Of a stretch of DNA of 24,189 bases, positions 14,801 through 22,367 are shown piece by piece. The position numbers and the translations under genes were made by a program. The DNA comes from Actinobacteria bacterium UBA5182 (lineage in GTDB: Bacteria > Actinomycetota > UBA4738), in NCBI GenBank assembly GCA_002413185.1, contig DHWM01000155.1, positions 27,314 to 51,502 of the forward strand. The letters are read 5' to 3'. Each line of letters starts with the position of its first letter. The stretch's first letter is position 1. The notes beneath the pieces were generated by a model. That model searched no databases, was not told the origin of the DNA, and worked only from the letters and a program-made list of their open reading frames with translations.

Positions 14801-16870
14801 TCAGACTCGCCGGAGCCGCCTCAGGAACTCCCCTTCGTCGAGGGTCTCGACGCCCAGCTGCACCGCCTTCTGGTACTTGGTGCCGGGGTTCTCCCCCACC
14901 GCGACCCAGTCCGTCTTCTTCGACACGCTGGACGCCACCCGGGCCCCGGCGGCCTCCGCGGCGGCCACGGCCTCGTCACGGCTCATCGATTCGAACCCTC
15001 CGGTGATGACGATGGTGACCCCGTTCAGTGGCCCCTCGGTCCGGGGAGGCGGGGCCTCGTCCTTCATCCTGACCCCCGAGGCGTCCAGCTTGTCGAGCAG
15101 GGCGAGGTTCTCCGGATCGCGGAACCACTCGTGGACGCTCCGGGCGATCTCGGGACCGATGCCCTCCACGGCGCTCAGTTCCTCCACCGTAGCGGCCTCG
15201 AGCTCGTCGATGGAGGGAAAGGCCCGGGTCAGGACCTCCGCGACGTGGGAGCCGACGTGGGGGACGTTGACCGCCACCAGCAGCCGCCACAGCTCGCGAT
15301 CCTTCGAGCCCTCGATGGCCGTCATCAGGTTCTCGATGGACTTCTCCTTGAACCCCGGGAGCTCGGCCAGCTGCTCGAGGGTGATCGAGTAGATGTCGGC
15401 CGGGTCCTTCACCCACCCCCGATCCAGGAGCAGGATCCCGGTCTTGTAACCGAGGTGCTCGATGTCCATGGCCCCCCGCGAGGCGAAGTGGAACAGCCAC
15501 TCGATGTTCTGGGAGGGGCAGCTTCGCCGGTTCGGGCATCGCCGGTAGGCCTCGCCCTCCTTCCGGACCAACGCCGTCCCGCAGGAGGGGCACCGCTTCG
15601 GGAACCGCCAGGGCCTGGCGTTCTTCGGCCGTTTCGACAGGACCGGTCCGACCACCTCCGGGATGACGTCGCCGGCCCGCCGGACGATCACGGTGTCGCC
15701 CTCCCGGACGTCCCTGCGCTTGACCTCGTCCTGGTTGTGGAGCGTGGCCCGGCCGATGGTCACCCCGCCCACGAAGATCGGCTCGAGGATCGCGAACGGC
15801 GTGACGATCCCGGTGCGGCCGGTGTTCACCGCGATGTCCCTGAGCAAAGTGGTCCGTTCCTCCGGCGGGAACTTGTAGGCGATGGCCCACCTGGGGGCGT
15901 GCGAGGTCGTTCCGAGCTCCTCCTGCTGGGCGATCGAGTCGACCTTGACCACCACCCCGTCGATCTCGTAGTCGATGGTGTGCCGGTCCTTCTCCCAGCG
16001 CTCGCAGAACACGAACACCTCCTGCAGCGAGTCAACGAGTCGGGTGGCCGGGTTCACCGGCAACCCGGCCTGCTGGAGGTGCTCCAGCGACTCCAAGTGC
16101 GTGGCGAAGCGCTTCCTTTCCGCGTACAGGACCCCGTGACACCACAGCCGGAGCGGCCGGGACGCGCTGACCTTCGGATCCTTCTGGCGGAGGGAGCCGG
16201 CTCCGGCATTCCGGGGGTTGGCGAAGACCCTTCCGCCCTGCTCGCGGAGCTGCTCGTTCAGCTCCTCGAACGCCTTCACCGGAAGGTACACCTCGCCCCG
16301 GACGTCCAGGACCGCCGGGTGGCCTGAGCCGCGCAGCCTCACCGGGACCTGGCGGATCGTGCGGATGTTCGGGGTGACGTCCTCGCCGGTCACGCCGTCG
16401 CCCCGGGTGGCTCCGCGAACGAACGAGCCGTTCTCGTAGCTCACCACCACGGCAAGGCCGTCGATTTTCAGCTCGCAGACGAACTTCGCCGACGTCCCGA
16501 TGACGCGCTCCACCCGCTTGCCCCACGCCTCCAGCTCCTCCCAGCTGAACGCGTTGTCGAGCGACATCATCTGGGCGCGGTGGCGGACCGGCGCGAACAG
16601 ATCGGCCACCGGAGTCCCCCCCACCCGCTGGGTGGGGCTGTCCGGCGTGATGAGCTCGGGGAACTCCGATTCGAGCGATTCGAGCTCCCGGATGAGCCGG
16701 TCGTAGTCGTAGTCGGATATCTCGGGGTCGTCGAGGACGTGGTACCGATAGCCGTGATGGTTGATCTGCTCGCGCAGCTCTTCGACCCGCTTGCGGGCGT
16801 CCGACAGCCGCCGCTCCTCGGGCCGGTGGCGCTGGTCGGGTTGTTTGGTGGCTCGGACCTTCGAGGGCAT
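14801..16870 (-). CDS. ligA: NAD-dependent DNA ligase
   Basis: A 689-residue, full-length LigA that seals nicks in replication and repair using NAD. Visible in order: the Ia domain with YHVLDDPEISDYDYD (43-57), adenylated Lys135 in the KIDG motif, GDGVTGEDVT (158-166), FANPRNAGAGSLRQ (216-229), DGVVVK (304-309), an OB-fold region, a four-Cys zinc finger (C427, C430, C445, C451), helix-hairpin-helix repeats, and a C-terminal BRCT domain (about 608-689). An N-terminal extension of about 20 basic residues precedes the usual start. ATG 16870 is preceded by a -10 box that leaves a leader of only about 3 nt. The patatin gene lies 67 nt downstream on the same strand. Confidence 0.97.
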   Translation of the reverse strand: MPSKVRATKQPDQRHRPEERRLSDARKRVEELREQINHHGYRYHVLDDPEISDYDYDRLIRELESLESEFPELITPDSPTQRVGGTPVADLFAPVRHRAQMMSLDNAFSWEELEAWGKRVERVIGTSAKFVCELKIDGLAVVVSYENGSFVRGATRGDGVTGEDVTPNIRTIRQVPVRLRGSGHPAVLDVRGEVYLPVKAFEELNEQLREQGGRVFANPRNAGAGSLRQKDPKVSASRPLRLWCHGVLYAERKRFATHLESLEHLQQAGLPVNPATRLVDSLQEVFVFCERWEKDRHTIDYEIDGVVVKVDSIAQQEELGTTSHAPRWAIAYKFPPEERTTLLRDIAVNTGRTGIVTPFAILEPIFVGGVTIGRATLHNQDEVKRRDVREGDTVIVRRAGDVIPEVVGPVLSKRPKNARPWRFPKRCPSCGTALVRKEGEAYRRCPNRRSCPSQNIEWLFHFASRGAMDIEHLGYKTGILLLDRGWVKDPADIYSITLEQLAELPGFKEKSIENLMTAIEGSKDRELWRLLVAVNVPHVGSHVAEVLTRAFPSIDELEAATVEELSAVEGIGPEIARSVHEWFRDPENLALLDKLDASGVRMKDEAPPPRTEGPLNGVTIVITGGFESMSRDEAVAAAEAAGARVASSVSKKTDWVAVGENPGTKYQKAVQLGVETLDEGEFLRRLRRV

Positions 16871-16879
16871 GCCGAGCCG

Positions 16880-16885
16880 AGGCTA
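16880..16885 (-). promoter_or_regulatory. -10 promoter element of ligA
   Basis: On the minus strand TAGCCT begins the 12-mer TAGCCTCGGCTC (16874-16885). The predicted transcript start is near 16873, 3 nt before the ligA ATG. The same 12-mer is found at the mnmA promoter. Confidence 0.5.
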
Positions 16886-16935
16886 CACGCTGCCCCCGAC
16901 AGCGAACCGCGCCGCTGCGGATCGGACGGTCTCCC

Positions 16936-17340
16936 TCAGGCCTGGGCCCCTTCGAGGAAGCGGTCGACCTCGCCCTGGTCCTCCGCGAGCGTCCAGACCT
17001 CGATGGCCTTCTGGTTGTCGACGTGGAAGACCTGCGCCCCCCGGACCTCGATCGAATCGCCCGTGTCGTTCCGCTTCCACCGCACCGTGAGCACTGCCAC
17101 GACGTGGTCCTCGGATCCGAGCACGTCGTGGATCTCGAACTCCGGCAAGGCCACCTGCATGCTCTTGGCGAAGAAGGCCAGGACGTTCTCCCGGCCCTTG
17201 TAGTCGCCCGACAGGACGTTGTGGCCCGGGTTGTGCCAGACGATGTTGTCGTGGAGGTGCTGGTTCATCCACTCCATGTCGCCGGCGATGAACGCGTCGT
17301 ATCCCTTCCGAACGAGCTCGATGTCCTCTTGTGCCGCCAT
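16936..17340 (-). CDS. SnoaL-like / NTF2-fold protein
   Basis: A 134-residue protein with the SnoaL-like polyketide-cyclase/ketosteroid-isomerase pattern: a long N-terminal helix (EDIELVRKGYDAFIAGDMEWMNQHL), IVWHNPG, the SGDYKGRENVLAFF turn and helix, and a beta-sheet with HVVAVLTVRWKR, ending in WTLAEDQGEVDRFL. Such small alpha+beta cones bind varied small molecules or act as isomerases, and no substrate can be assigned. The start at 17340 is well supported by GGAGAGGAGG just upstream and by a -10 box (TAGGCT, 17374-17379). It lies between mnmA and ligA on the same strand, with 53 nt to the mnmA stop and its own promoter. Confidence 0.85.
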   Translation of the reverse strand: MAAQEDIELVRKGYDAFIAGDMEWMNQHLHDNIVWHNPGHNVLSGDYKGRENVLAFFAKSMQVALPEFEIHDVLGSEDHVVAVLTVRWKRNDTGDSIEVRGAQVFHVDNQKAIEVWTLAEDQGEVDRFLEGAQA

Positions 17341-17373
17341 TGCCGCCTCCTCTCCTCGATCCCGATTGGAGGA

Positions 17374-17379
17374 AGCCTA
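17374..17379 (-). promoter_or_regulatory. -10 promoter element of the SnoaL-like gene
   Basis: TAGGCT on the minus strand predicts a transcript start near 17367 and a leader of about 27 nt that contains the strong ribosome binding site GGAGAGGAGG. This contrasts with the leaderless mnmA and near-leaderless ligA on either side. Confidence 0.45.
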
Positions 17380-17393
17380 CGCGACGGAGGGCG

Positions 17394-18476
17394 TCAGCGC
17401 AGGGCGCCCCGGATGACCCCGCCTCCCAGCACCTCGTCGTCGCGGTAGAACACCACGCTCTGTCCCGAGGCGATGGCGCGCTGGGGGGTTCGGAACTGGA
17501 CGGTCGCGCTCCCCGAATCAGCCCACTCGACCACCGCCGGGACGGCCTCGCCCTGGTACCGGACGCGGACCTCGGCCTCGAAGGGACCCCGTTCGGGAGG
17601 CCGATCGCCCACCCACGACACCCGCTCCGCCACCAGGCCCCTCCTGAGCAGCAGCTCGCCGGGCCCGATGACGACGCGATTCGACGCCGGATCGAGGTCG
17701 ACCACGTAGTTCCGCTCGCCCGTGGACACCCCGAGCCCCCGGCGTTGCCCGACGGTGAACCGGAACGTGCCGTCATGCTGGCCGAGAACCGCCCCGTCGG
17801 CGGACACCACGGCGCCGGCCCGAACCAGGTCCGGAGCGTGACGCGCCAGGAACGCCCCGTGGTCGGCGCCGGGGACGAAGCACACTTCCTGAGAGTCGGG
17901 CTTCGAGGCGACCGGAAGCCCGAGGCGTTCGGCATGGGCCCTGGTCTCCGCCTTCGCCTGGCAGCCGACCGGGAACAGGGCCCGGCTCAGCTGTTCCTGC
18001 CCCAGCATGTGCAGGACGTAGGACTGGTCCTTCGACCGGTCGAGTCCGCGCCCCAGATGCCACCGGCCGCCGCCGTCGCGCCACGAACGGGCGTAGTGGC
18101 CGGTGGCCACGAGGTCGAACCCCAGCGCGTCGGCCCGGTCCAGGAAGGCCCGGAACTTGATGTGCTCGTTGCAGCGAACGCACGGGTTCGGCGTCCGTCC
18201 CGCCCGGTGTTCGTCGAAGAAGTCCGAGAGCACGGTGCGCTCGAACTCGGCGGTCATGTCCACGATCTCGAAGTCGAACCCCACCAGGTCCGCAACGGCC
18301 GCGGCGTCGGCTTCGGCCCGGGGCCCGCAGCACCCATGATCCACGCCGTCCAGGTGCACCAGCTTCAGGTGCGAGCCCAGCACGCGGTAGCCCTGCTCGT
18401 GCAGGAGCGCCGCGGCCACCGATGAGTCCACCCCACCGCTCATCGCCACCAGCACGGACGGCTTCGTGATCGCCAT
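17394..18476 (-). CDS. mnmA: tRNA-specific 2-thiouridylase
   Basis: A 360-residue enzyme that installs the 2-thio group on wobble uridine of tRNA-Lys, -Glu and -Gln. The PP-loop SGGVDSS (13-19) binds ATP. The catalytic Cys pair is C99 (in NPCVRC) and C199 (in SQEVCF). Other family blocks are ATGHYAR, LDRSKDQSYVL, FTVGQRRGLGV and a C-terminal beta-barrel ending in GGGVI. Length is normal. ATG 18476 lies exactly 7 nt beyond the -10 box TAGCCT, so the transcript is predicted to be leaderless. The gene faces the divergent, iron-box-controlled secreted protein across about 165 nt. Confidence 0.96.
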   Translation of the reverse strand: MAITKPSVLVAMSGGVDSSVAAALLHEQGYRVLGSHLKLVHLDGVDHGCCGPRAEADAAAVADLVGFDFEIVDMTAEFERTVLSDFFDEHRAGRTPNPCVRCNEHIKFRAFLDRADALGFDLVATGHYARSWRDGGGRWHLGRGLDRSKDQSYVLHMLGQEQLSRALFPVGCQAKAETRAHAERLGLPVASKPDSQEVCFVPGADHGAFLARHAPDLVRAGAVVSADGAVLGQHDGTFRFTVGQRRGLGVSTGERNYVVDLDPASNRVVIGPGELLLRRGLVAERVSWVGDRPPERGPFEAEVRVRYQGEAVPAVVEWADSGSATVQFRTPQRAIASGQSVVFYRDDEVLGGGVIRGALR

Positions 18477-18482
18477 GAGCCG

Positions 18483-18488
18483 AGGCTA
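18483..18488 (-). promoter_or_regulatory. -10 promoter element giving leaderless mnmA
   Basis: TAGCCT on the minus strand puts the expected transcript start on the A of the mnmA ATG (18476). The 12-mer TAGCCTCGGCTC (18477-18488) is identical to that at the ligA promoter, which suggests a shared promoter form for these housekeeping genes. Confidence 0.5.
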
Positions 18489-18549
18489 CCAGCGGCGGGG
18501 CCGCGGGCGGGGGCAAGGACTCGACGAAAGACCGCCGTCCCGGCTCTGA

Positions 18550-18572
18550 CTGGTTAGATTAGGCTAACCAGC
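18550..18572 (+). promoter_or_regulatory. DtxR/IdeR-like iron box overlapping a -10 element
   Basis: The 19 bases at 18554-18572 match the DtxR/IdeR consensus TTAGGTTAGSCTAACCTAA at 15 positions, including the full central core TTAGGCTAA (18559-18567). The same place also forms a perfect 8-bp inverted repeat, CTGGTTAG (18550-18557) and CTAACCAG (18564-18571). The -10-like TAGGCT (18560-18565) lies inside it, with a transcript start predicted near 18572. A repressor bound here would block transcription of the secreted-protein gene when metal is plentiful. The regulator gene is not in the window. Confidence 0.65.
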
Positions 18573-18641
18573 CGGGCCTTGAGTACCTTCCGGATCGCTG
18601 ACTTGATGGGCGGCCTGAGCCACGGGTGAATGGAGCAGGCA

Positions 18642-19925
18642 ATGCATAAGAGCCGTCCGCGGGCCCGCTTGGCGGCCCTCGTCGTCATGAGCACCCTCTT
18701 CGGGTCTCTGGCGACAAGCCCTATTGCTCGAAGCGACGACATCCTTTCGTTGTTGGACTTGGGGACCCTGCCCGATCTGGCACCTGTGGTGCTGGACAGC
18801 GGTTCCTGGTACAAGATGCCACACAACGAGGCCACCGATCCTCAGGGGCGTTCCGTCGTCGACCCATCATCCGACACCTGGATCGGGGACCTTCAGACGT
18901 GCTCTGGCTGCAACAACTACCTGCTGCTCGATGGCTTCGCCGACCCCGACGGGAACGGGATTCCTCAAGGCACGCCGTACTATCGAGCCCCACCAGCGAG
19001 CGGAGACCACCGGCTGGAGGTCGATTGCTTTCGCGGCTGTAACTACCCTCGGAATCCCATTGTCCCCCAGGTCTGCACGACGCCGGGCGTGCTCAAATGC
19101 TTCCATCTCGCGGTCAAGCCGGGGTGGACCCCCGGGGATTCCACCGATTCGGCCATCGTGATGTTCGATCGGACCGTCTACGCCGACGGCGATGGGAACT
19201 ACGCTGTACACATGCACGGCTACTGCCCGCCCCTCCCGTTCACGAACACCCACTGCTTGTCCACCCGGCCCAACGGGACCAAATACACTGCCGATGGCGT
19301 TTTTGTGACCTACCTCACTTCGAACGGCCTCGATGGCTGCTGGCCGAAGCACTACTCACATTCGGTAGCTGCGTCGCGGATCGCAGACGCGCCGAACGAG
19401 CACAACAATCCCCATTTCGGGGTTCCCGCGCCCTACCGGGCCATCCGCTACAACGAGGTCGTCATCGCCGGCTCCGCCTCGCCTGTCGCGTCCATCCCTC
19501 ACATGTTGAAGATCACGCTGCCGTCGTCGATCACGAACAACTCGAACTACTTCCCTGCGACAGGGGATGATGGCAGTAGCGGCAACCCCATCTCCGAGGG
19601 CATCGTGATGCGGATCAAGCCGAGCATCACCCTCACGGCCTCCATGCTCGGAAATAACAATTACGCCTTGGCGATCGCCGAGACCCTTCAGACGCACGGA
19701 GCCATCGTCGGTGAAACCGGTGGCAACGTCGCGACTGTCGGCGGAGTGGAGAATCTCGCCGCGGAGGGGTCGGCCCACTCGTGGGCCGATCTGAACATCA
19801 CCAACGCTGCCCTGAAGAAACTTCCGCTGTTGGATTACGAGTTCCTCTATCGCGGCTACGGTGGACCATCCTTGACTGAGTGGATCCGCCAGGGCCAGCA
19901 GTGTGAGAACCAGCCGTATCGATGA
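18642..19925 (+). CDS. Secreted Cys-containing protein of unknown function
   Basis: A 427-residue protein with a clear Sec signal peptide: basic MHKSRPRAR, hydrophobic LAALVVMSTLFGSLA, and cleavage probably near SPIARS. The mature part is Asn-, Gly- and Pro-rich with many aromatics. Cys lie in CSGC, CFRGC, VCTTPG and LKCFHL near the N terminus, a few more in the middle, and one near the C terminus, so it is probably disulfide bonded. The C-terminal half (IPHMLKITLPSS, then GIVMRIKPSI, then IAETLQTHGAIVGETGG) recalls a segment common in secreted actinobacterial proteins of unclear, possibly carbohydrate-related function. ATG 18642 has GGAG 6-7 nt upstream; ATG 18630 is an alternative. Sequence looks more AT-rich than its neighbours. 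An iron box controls the promoter. Confidence 0.72.
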   Translation: MHKSRPRARLAALVVMSTLFGSLATSPIARSDDILSLLDLGTLPDLAPVVLDSGSWYKMPHNEATDPQGRSVVDPSSDTWIGDLQTCSGCNNYLLLDGFADPDGNGIPQGTPYYRAPPASGDHRLEVDCFRGCNYPRNPIVPQVCTTPGVLKCFHLAVKPGWTPGDSTDSAIVMFDRTVYADGDGNYAVHMHGYCPPLPFTNTHCLSTRPNGTKYTADGVFVTYLTSNGLDGCWPKHYSHSVAASRIADAPNEHNNPHFGVPAPYRAIRYNEVVIAGSASPVASIPHMLKITLPSSITNNSNYFPATGDDGSSGNPISEGIVMRIKPSITLTASMLGNNNYALAIAETLQTHGAIVGETGGNVATVGGVENLAAEGSAHSWADLNITNAALKKLPLLDYEFLYRGYGGPSLTEWIRQGQQCENQPYR

Positions 19926-19948
19926 TCGAACTGTCCCTCTGGAGGCGA

Positions 19949-19971
19949 GGGCCACGTCCAGCTCGTGGCCT
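19949..19971 (+). terminator. Hairpin after the secreted-protein gene
   Basis: GGCCACG (19950-19956) pairs perfectly with CGTGGCC (19964-19970) around a 7-nt loop, extended by a G-T pair. It begins 24 nt after the stop codon. There is no U tract, which is common for GC-rich actinobacterial terminators, so this is only a candidate. Confidence 0.45.
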
Positions 19972-20396
19972 CCCAGCTCTTGCCACCGCGTATTGCTCGT
20001 TGGCCTGGCCGCTCCGACGGGTTCCTCCGGGACCGAGCCACGGGCAGCACCACGCGCGTAACCGAGTCCTCCAACGGTGCGCAGGGCAACGGCGACAGCG
20101 CCGCCACCGATATCTCCCCAGACGGAGGCTTCATAGCCCTCTACTCACAGTCCACAAACCTCGTTCCGCACGATACGAACGGAGTTGAAGAGGCCTTCGT
20201 GTACAACGCAGCGATGGCCACGATCCGGCGGGTCAGTCTCTCCTCTTCTGGACGCCAGGCGAATGCGAACTCGGGCCCATGTGGCATATCCGATCAAGGG
20301 CGGTACGTAGCCTTCAACTCAGGAGCGACGAACCTCGTTCGGGATAACACGAACAACGCAATCGACATGTTCCGGACTGGTCCGCTCGCCGCGTAA
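19965..20396 (+). pseudogene. Remnant of a secreted TolB/PD40-type beta-propeller protein
   Basis: The frame from about 20010 reads as two to three blades of the widespread repeat seen in actinobacterial secreted propellers: FLRDRATGSTTRVT, then GNGDSAATDISPDGGFIALYSQSTNLVPHDTNG, then IRRVSLSSSGRQANANSGPCGISDQGRYVAF and SGATNLVRDNTN. A whole protein would have many more blades and a signal peptide. Here the first residues (19965-20009) are unrelated, no signal sequence precedes them, and the frame stops in mid-repeat at 20394-20396. It therefore looks like a truncated fragment. It directly follows the secreted-protein gene and its hairpin, and no ribosome binding site is evident. Confidence 0.6.
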
Positions 20397-20505
20397 CGAT
20401 CGCAACTGGGTCGGAGGCGGGACGCAGCGTGGAGCCACAAACGAAGCGGCGTGCAGGCATCTGGAACGCTTCGCGGCCAGGTTACACTCCACGAGTCCGT
20501 CTCTC

Positions 20506-20519
20506 CGGTAAGGTTACCG
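20506..20519 (+). promoter_or_regulatory. Palindrome in the etfBA promoter region, possible operator
   Basis: CGGTAA and TTACCG form perfect 6-bp arms around GG. A related imperfect copy (GGTAGGTTTCC) begins at 20523, and a half-like GGTTAC lies about 25 nt upstream. The likely -10 TATCTC (20550-20555) would place the palindrome about 40 bp upstream of the transcript start, a usual operator position. The regulator is unknown. Confidence 0.4.
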
Positions 20520-20602
20520 TCTGGTAGGTTTCCGTTCGGCTCGGTGTGGTATCTCTCTTGCCGCACCGACCAAACCAAACACGGGGAAGGATGCCGACTT
20601 CG

Positions 20603-21370
20603 ATGAACATCGTCGTGCTGGTGAAGTACATCCCCAACCCCGAGGGGACTCCGGAGATGGGCCCCGACCACCGCCTGAAGCGCGAAGGGGTGGAGGGGGC
20701 CCTCGACCCCGGGGACGAGCACAGCGTGGAGGCCGCCTTGCAGCTGGCCGGCTCGGACGGCGAGGTCACCCTGGTGACCATGGGGCCGGAGGCCGCGGTC
20801 GGCGCGCTTCGCCGGGGCCTTTCGATGGGCGGACACAAGGGCGTGCATGTGCTCGACGACTCGCTGAAGGGCGCCGACGTCCTCGTGACGGCGAGGGTCC
20901 TGGCGGCGGTGGTGAAGCGACAGGCAGGGTTCGACCTGGTGCTGGCGGGCGTCGAATCGACCGACGGCTACACGGGAACCCTGCCCATGGCCGTGGCGGA
21001 GCTCCTGGACTTGCCCAACGTGACGTTCGCCCGGAAGGTGGAGGTCGCCGACGGGACGCTCAAGGTCGAGCGGCAGACGGAGGCGGGCTACGACGAGGTG
21101 GAGTGCCCGCTCCCGGCGGTGGTCACCGTTACCGCCGGGGCCAACGAGCCCAGATATCCGACGCTGAAGGGCATCATGCAGGCGAAGCAGAAGCCCATGG
21201 ACACGCTCTCCGTCTCCGACCTCGGCCTCTCGGCTGAGGACGTCAAGGCCACCCAGGAGGTCATGGGGTTGGAGCCGGTCGCGGCCAAGGAGGCCGGCGA
21301 GGTGATCGAGGATCCCGAGGAGGCGCCCGGGCGGGTGGTCGAGTTCCTGACGAAAGCGAAGGTGATCTGA
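20603..21370 (+). CDS. etfB: Electron transfer flavoprotein, beta subunit
   Basis: A 255-residue EtfB, the AMP-binding subunit of the ETF heterodimer that carries electrons from acyl-CoA and related dehydrogenases to the quinone pool. It shows the family start MNIVVLVKYIPNPEG, the ALDPGDEHSVEAALQL segment, VTLVTMGPEAA, LVLAGVESTDGYTGTLP with the nucleotide-site turn, and VTVTAGANEPRYPTLKGIMQAKQKP, the recognition-loop region. ATG 20603 fits the family start. ATG 20591 is also possible; the G/A-rich GGGGAAGG abuts it directly, which is too close for that start and rather far (12 nt) for 20603. The stop lies 1 nt before the etfA start. Confidence 0.95.
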   Translation: MNIVVLVKYIPNPEGTPEMGPDHRLKREGVEGALDPGDEHSVEAALQLAGSDGEVTLVTMGPEAAVGALRRGLSMGGHKGVHVLDDSLKGADVLVTARVLAAVVKRQAGFDLVLAGVESTDGYTGTLPMAVAELLDLPNVTFARKVEVADGTLKVERQTEAGYDEVECPLPAVVTVTAGANEPRYPTLKGIMQAKQKPMDTLSVSDLGLSAEDVKATQEVMGLEPVAAKEAGEVIEDPEEAPGRVVEFLTKAKVI

Positions 21371-21371
21371 G

Positions 21372-22340
21372 GTGCCCGGCATCTGGGTCTACGCGGAGGT
21401 CTCCTCGGACGGCAAGATCGAGGCCGGCGCGCTGGAGAACCTCACCAAGGCCAGGGAGCTCGGCAGCGAGGTGTCGGCGGTGGCGCTGGGGCCCGGGTCC
21501 AGCCAGGCAGCCGCCCAGGCCGGAGAGTTCGGCGCCGCCACGCTGTTCGCGAGCGACGACAGCATCTACACGGACTTCATCGCCCAGCCCGCCGCGTTCG
21601 CCCTCCACGAGCTGGTGAAGGAACACCAGCCCGAGCTGATCCTGTTCTCCCCCACCTACGACTCGCGGGACGTCGCCGGCCGGCTCCAGGCCAGAACGGG
21701 CTCGACGCTCATGTCGAACGCAACCGACATCCTGGGCCCCGACTACGCGCAGACCCAGATCCTGGGCGGTTCCCAGATCGTGGACGTCACCCTCTTCGGA
21801 CCGGACCCCAAGCTGCTCATCGTCCGGCCGAAGTCCTTCGAGGCACAACCCGCCGAGGGCGGCGCCGCGGCCACCGTGGTACCGGTGGAGGTGAGCGTGC
21901 CCGACGACTGCAAGAAGGCGAAGCGCGTCCAGCGCCACGAACAGGCCGCCGCGGGCCCCAAGATGGAGGAAGCCAAGGTCGTGATCTCGGGCGGCCGGGG
22001 GCTTCAGGACCCGGCGAACTTCAAGCTCCTCGAGGAGATGGCCTCGGCGATCCCGGGCGCCGCCGTCGGCGCGTCGAGGGCGGTGGTCGACGCCGGATGG
22101 GTGCCGTACGCCATGCAGATCGGCCAGACCGGCAAGACGGTCAGCCCCGAGGTCTACATCGCGGTGGGGATCAGCGGGGCCACCCAGCACCTGGTGGGGA
22201 TGAAATCGTCGAAGCGCATCATCGCCATCAACAAGGACAAGGACGCGCCGATCTTCCAGTACGCCGACCTCGGGATCGTCGGCGACGCACTGCAGATCCT
22301 CCCCCGGATCACCGAGGCGATCAACGCGCGAAAGGGCTGA
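21372..22340 (+). CDS. etfA: Electron transfer flavoprotein, alpha subunit
   Basis: A 322-residue EtfA, the FAD-binding partner of EtfB. Domain I spans about 1-190 (IWVYAEVSSDGKIE, LFSPTYDSRDVAGRLQARTG). The C-terminal FAD domain has SGGRGLQDPANF, VGASRAVVDAGWVP, IGQTGKTVSPEVYIAVGISGATQHLVGM and IAINKDKDAPIFQYADLGIVGD, all standard contacts for the isoalloxazine and phosphates. GTG 21372 starts 1 nt after the etfB stop, so the two are translationally coupled. No dehydrogenase gene lies nearby, so this looks like the general-purpose ETF. A GC-rich hairpin follows the stop by 10 nt. Confidence 0.96.
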   Translation: MPGIWVYAEVSSDGKIEAGALENLTKARELGSEVSAVALGPGSSQAAAQAGEFGAATLFASDDSIYTDFIAQPAAFALHELVKEHQPELILFSPTYDSRDVAGRLQARTGSTLMSNATDILGPDYAQTQILGGSQIVDVTLFGPDPKLLIVRPKSFEAQPAEGGAAATVVPVEVSVPDDCKKAKRVQRHEQAAAGPKMEEAKVVISGGRGLQDPANFKLLEEMASAIPGAAVGASRAVVDAGWVPYAMQIGQTGKTVSPEVYIAVGISGATQHLVGMKSSKRIIAINKDKDAPIFQYADLGIVGDALQILPRITEAINARKG

Positions 22341-22350
22341 GCGGCCCCGA

Positions 22351-22367
22351 GCCCGCCCCCGGCGGGC
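22351..22367 (+). terminator. GC-rich hairpin after etfA
   Basis: GCCCGCC (22351-22357) and GGCGGGC (22361-22367) form a perfect 7-bp stem around CCC, 10 nt after the etfA stop. There is no U tract. The same bases would encode the Arg-rich start of the lipoprotein signal, so the hairpin may serve as a terminator or attenuator, or simply reflect Arg/Pro codons. Confidence 0.45.

Noticed and set aside
14516..16327. A 603-residue plus-strand frame opposite ligA
   Set aside because: It is antisense to ligA, which has every catalytic motif; the length comes from high GC content, where stops are rare.
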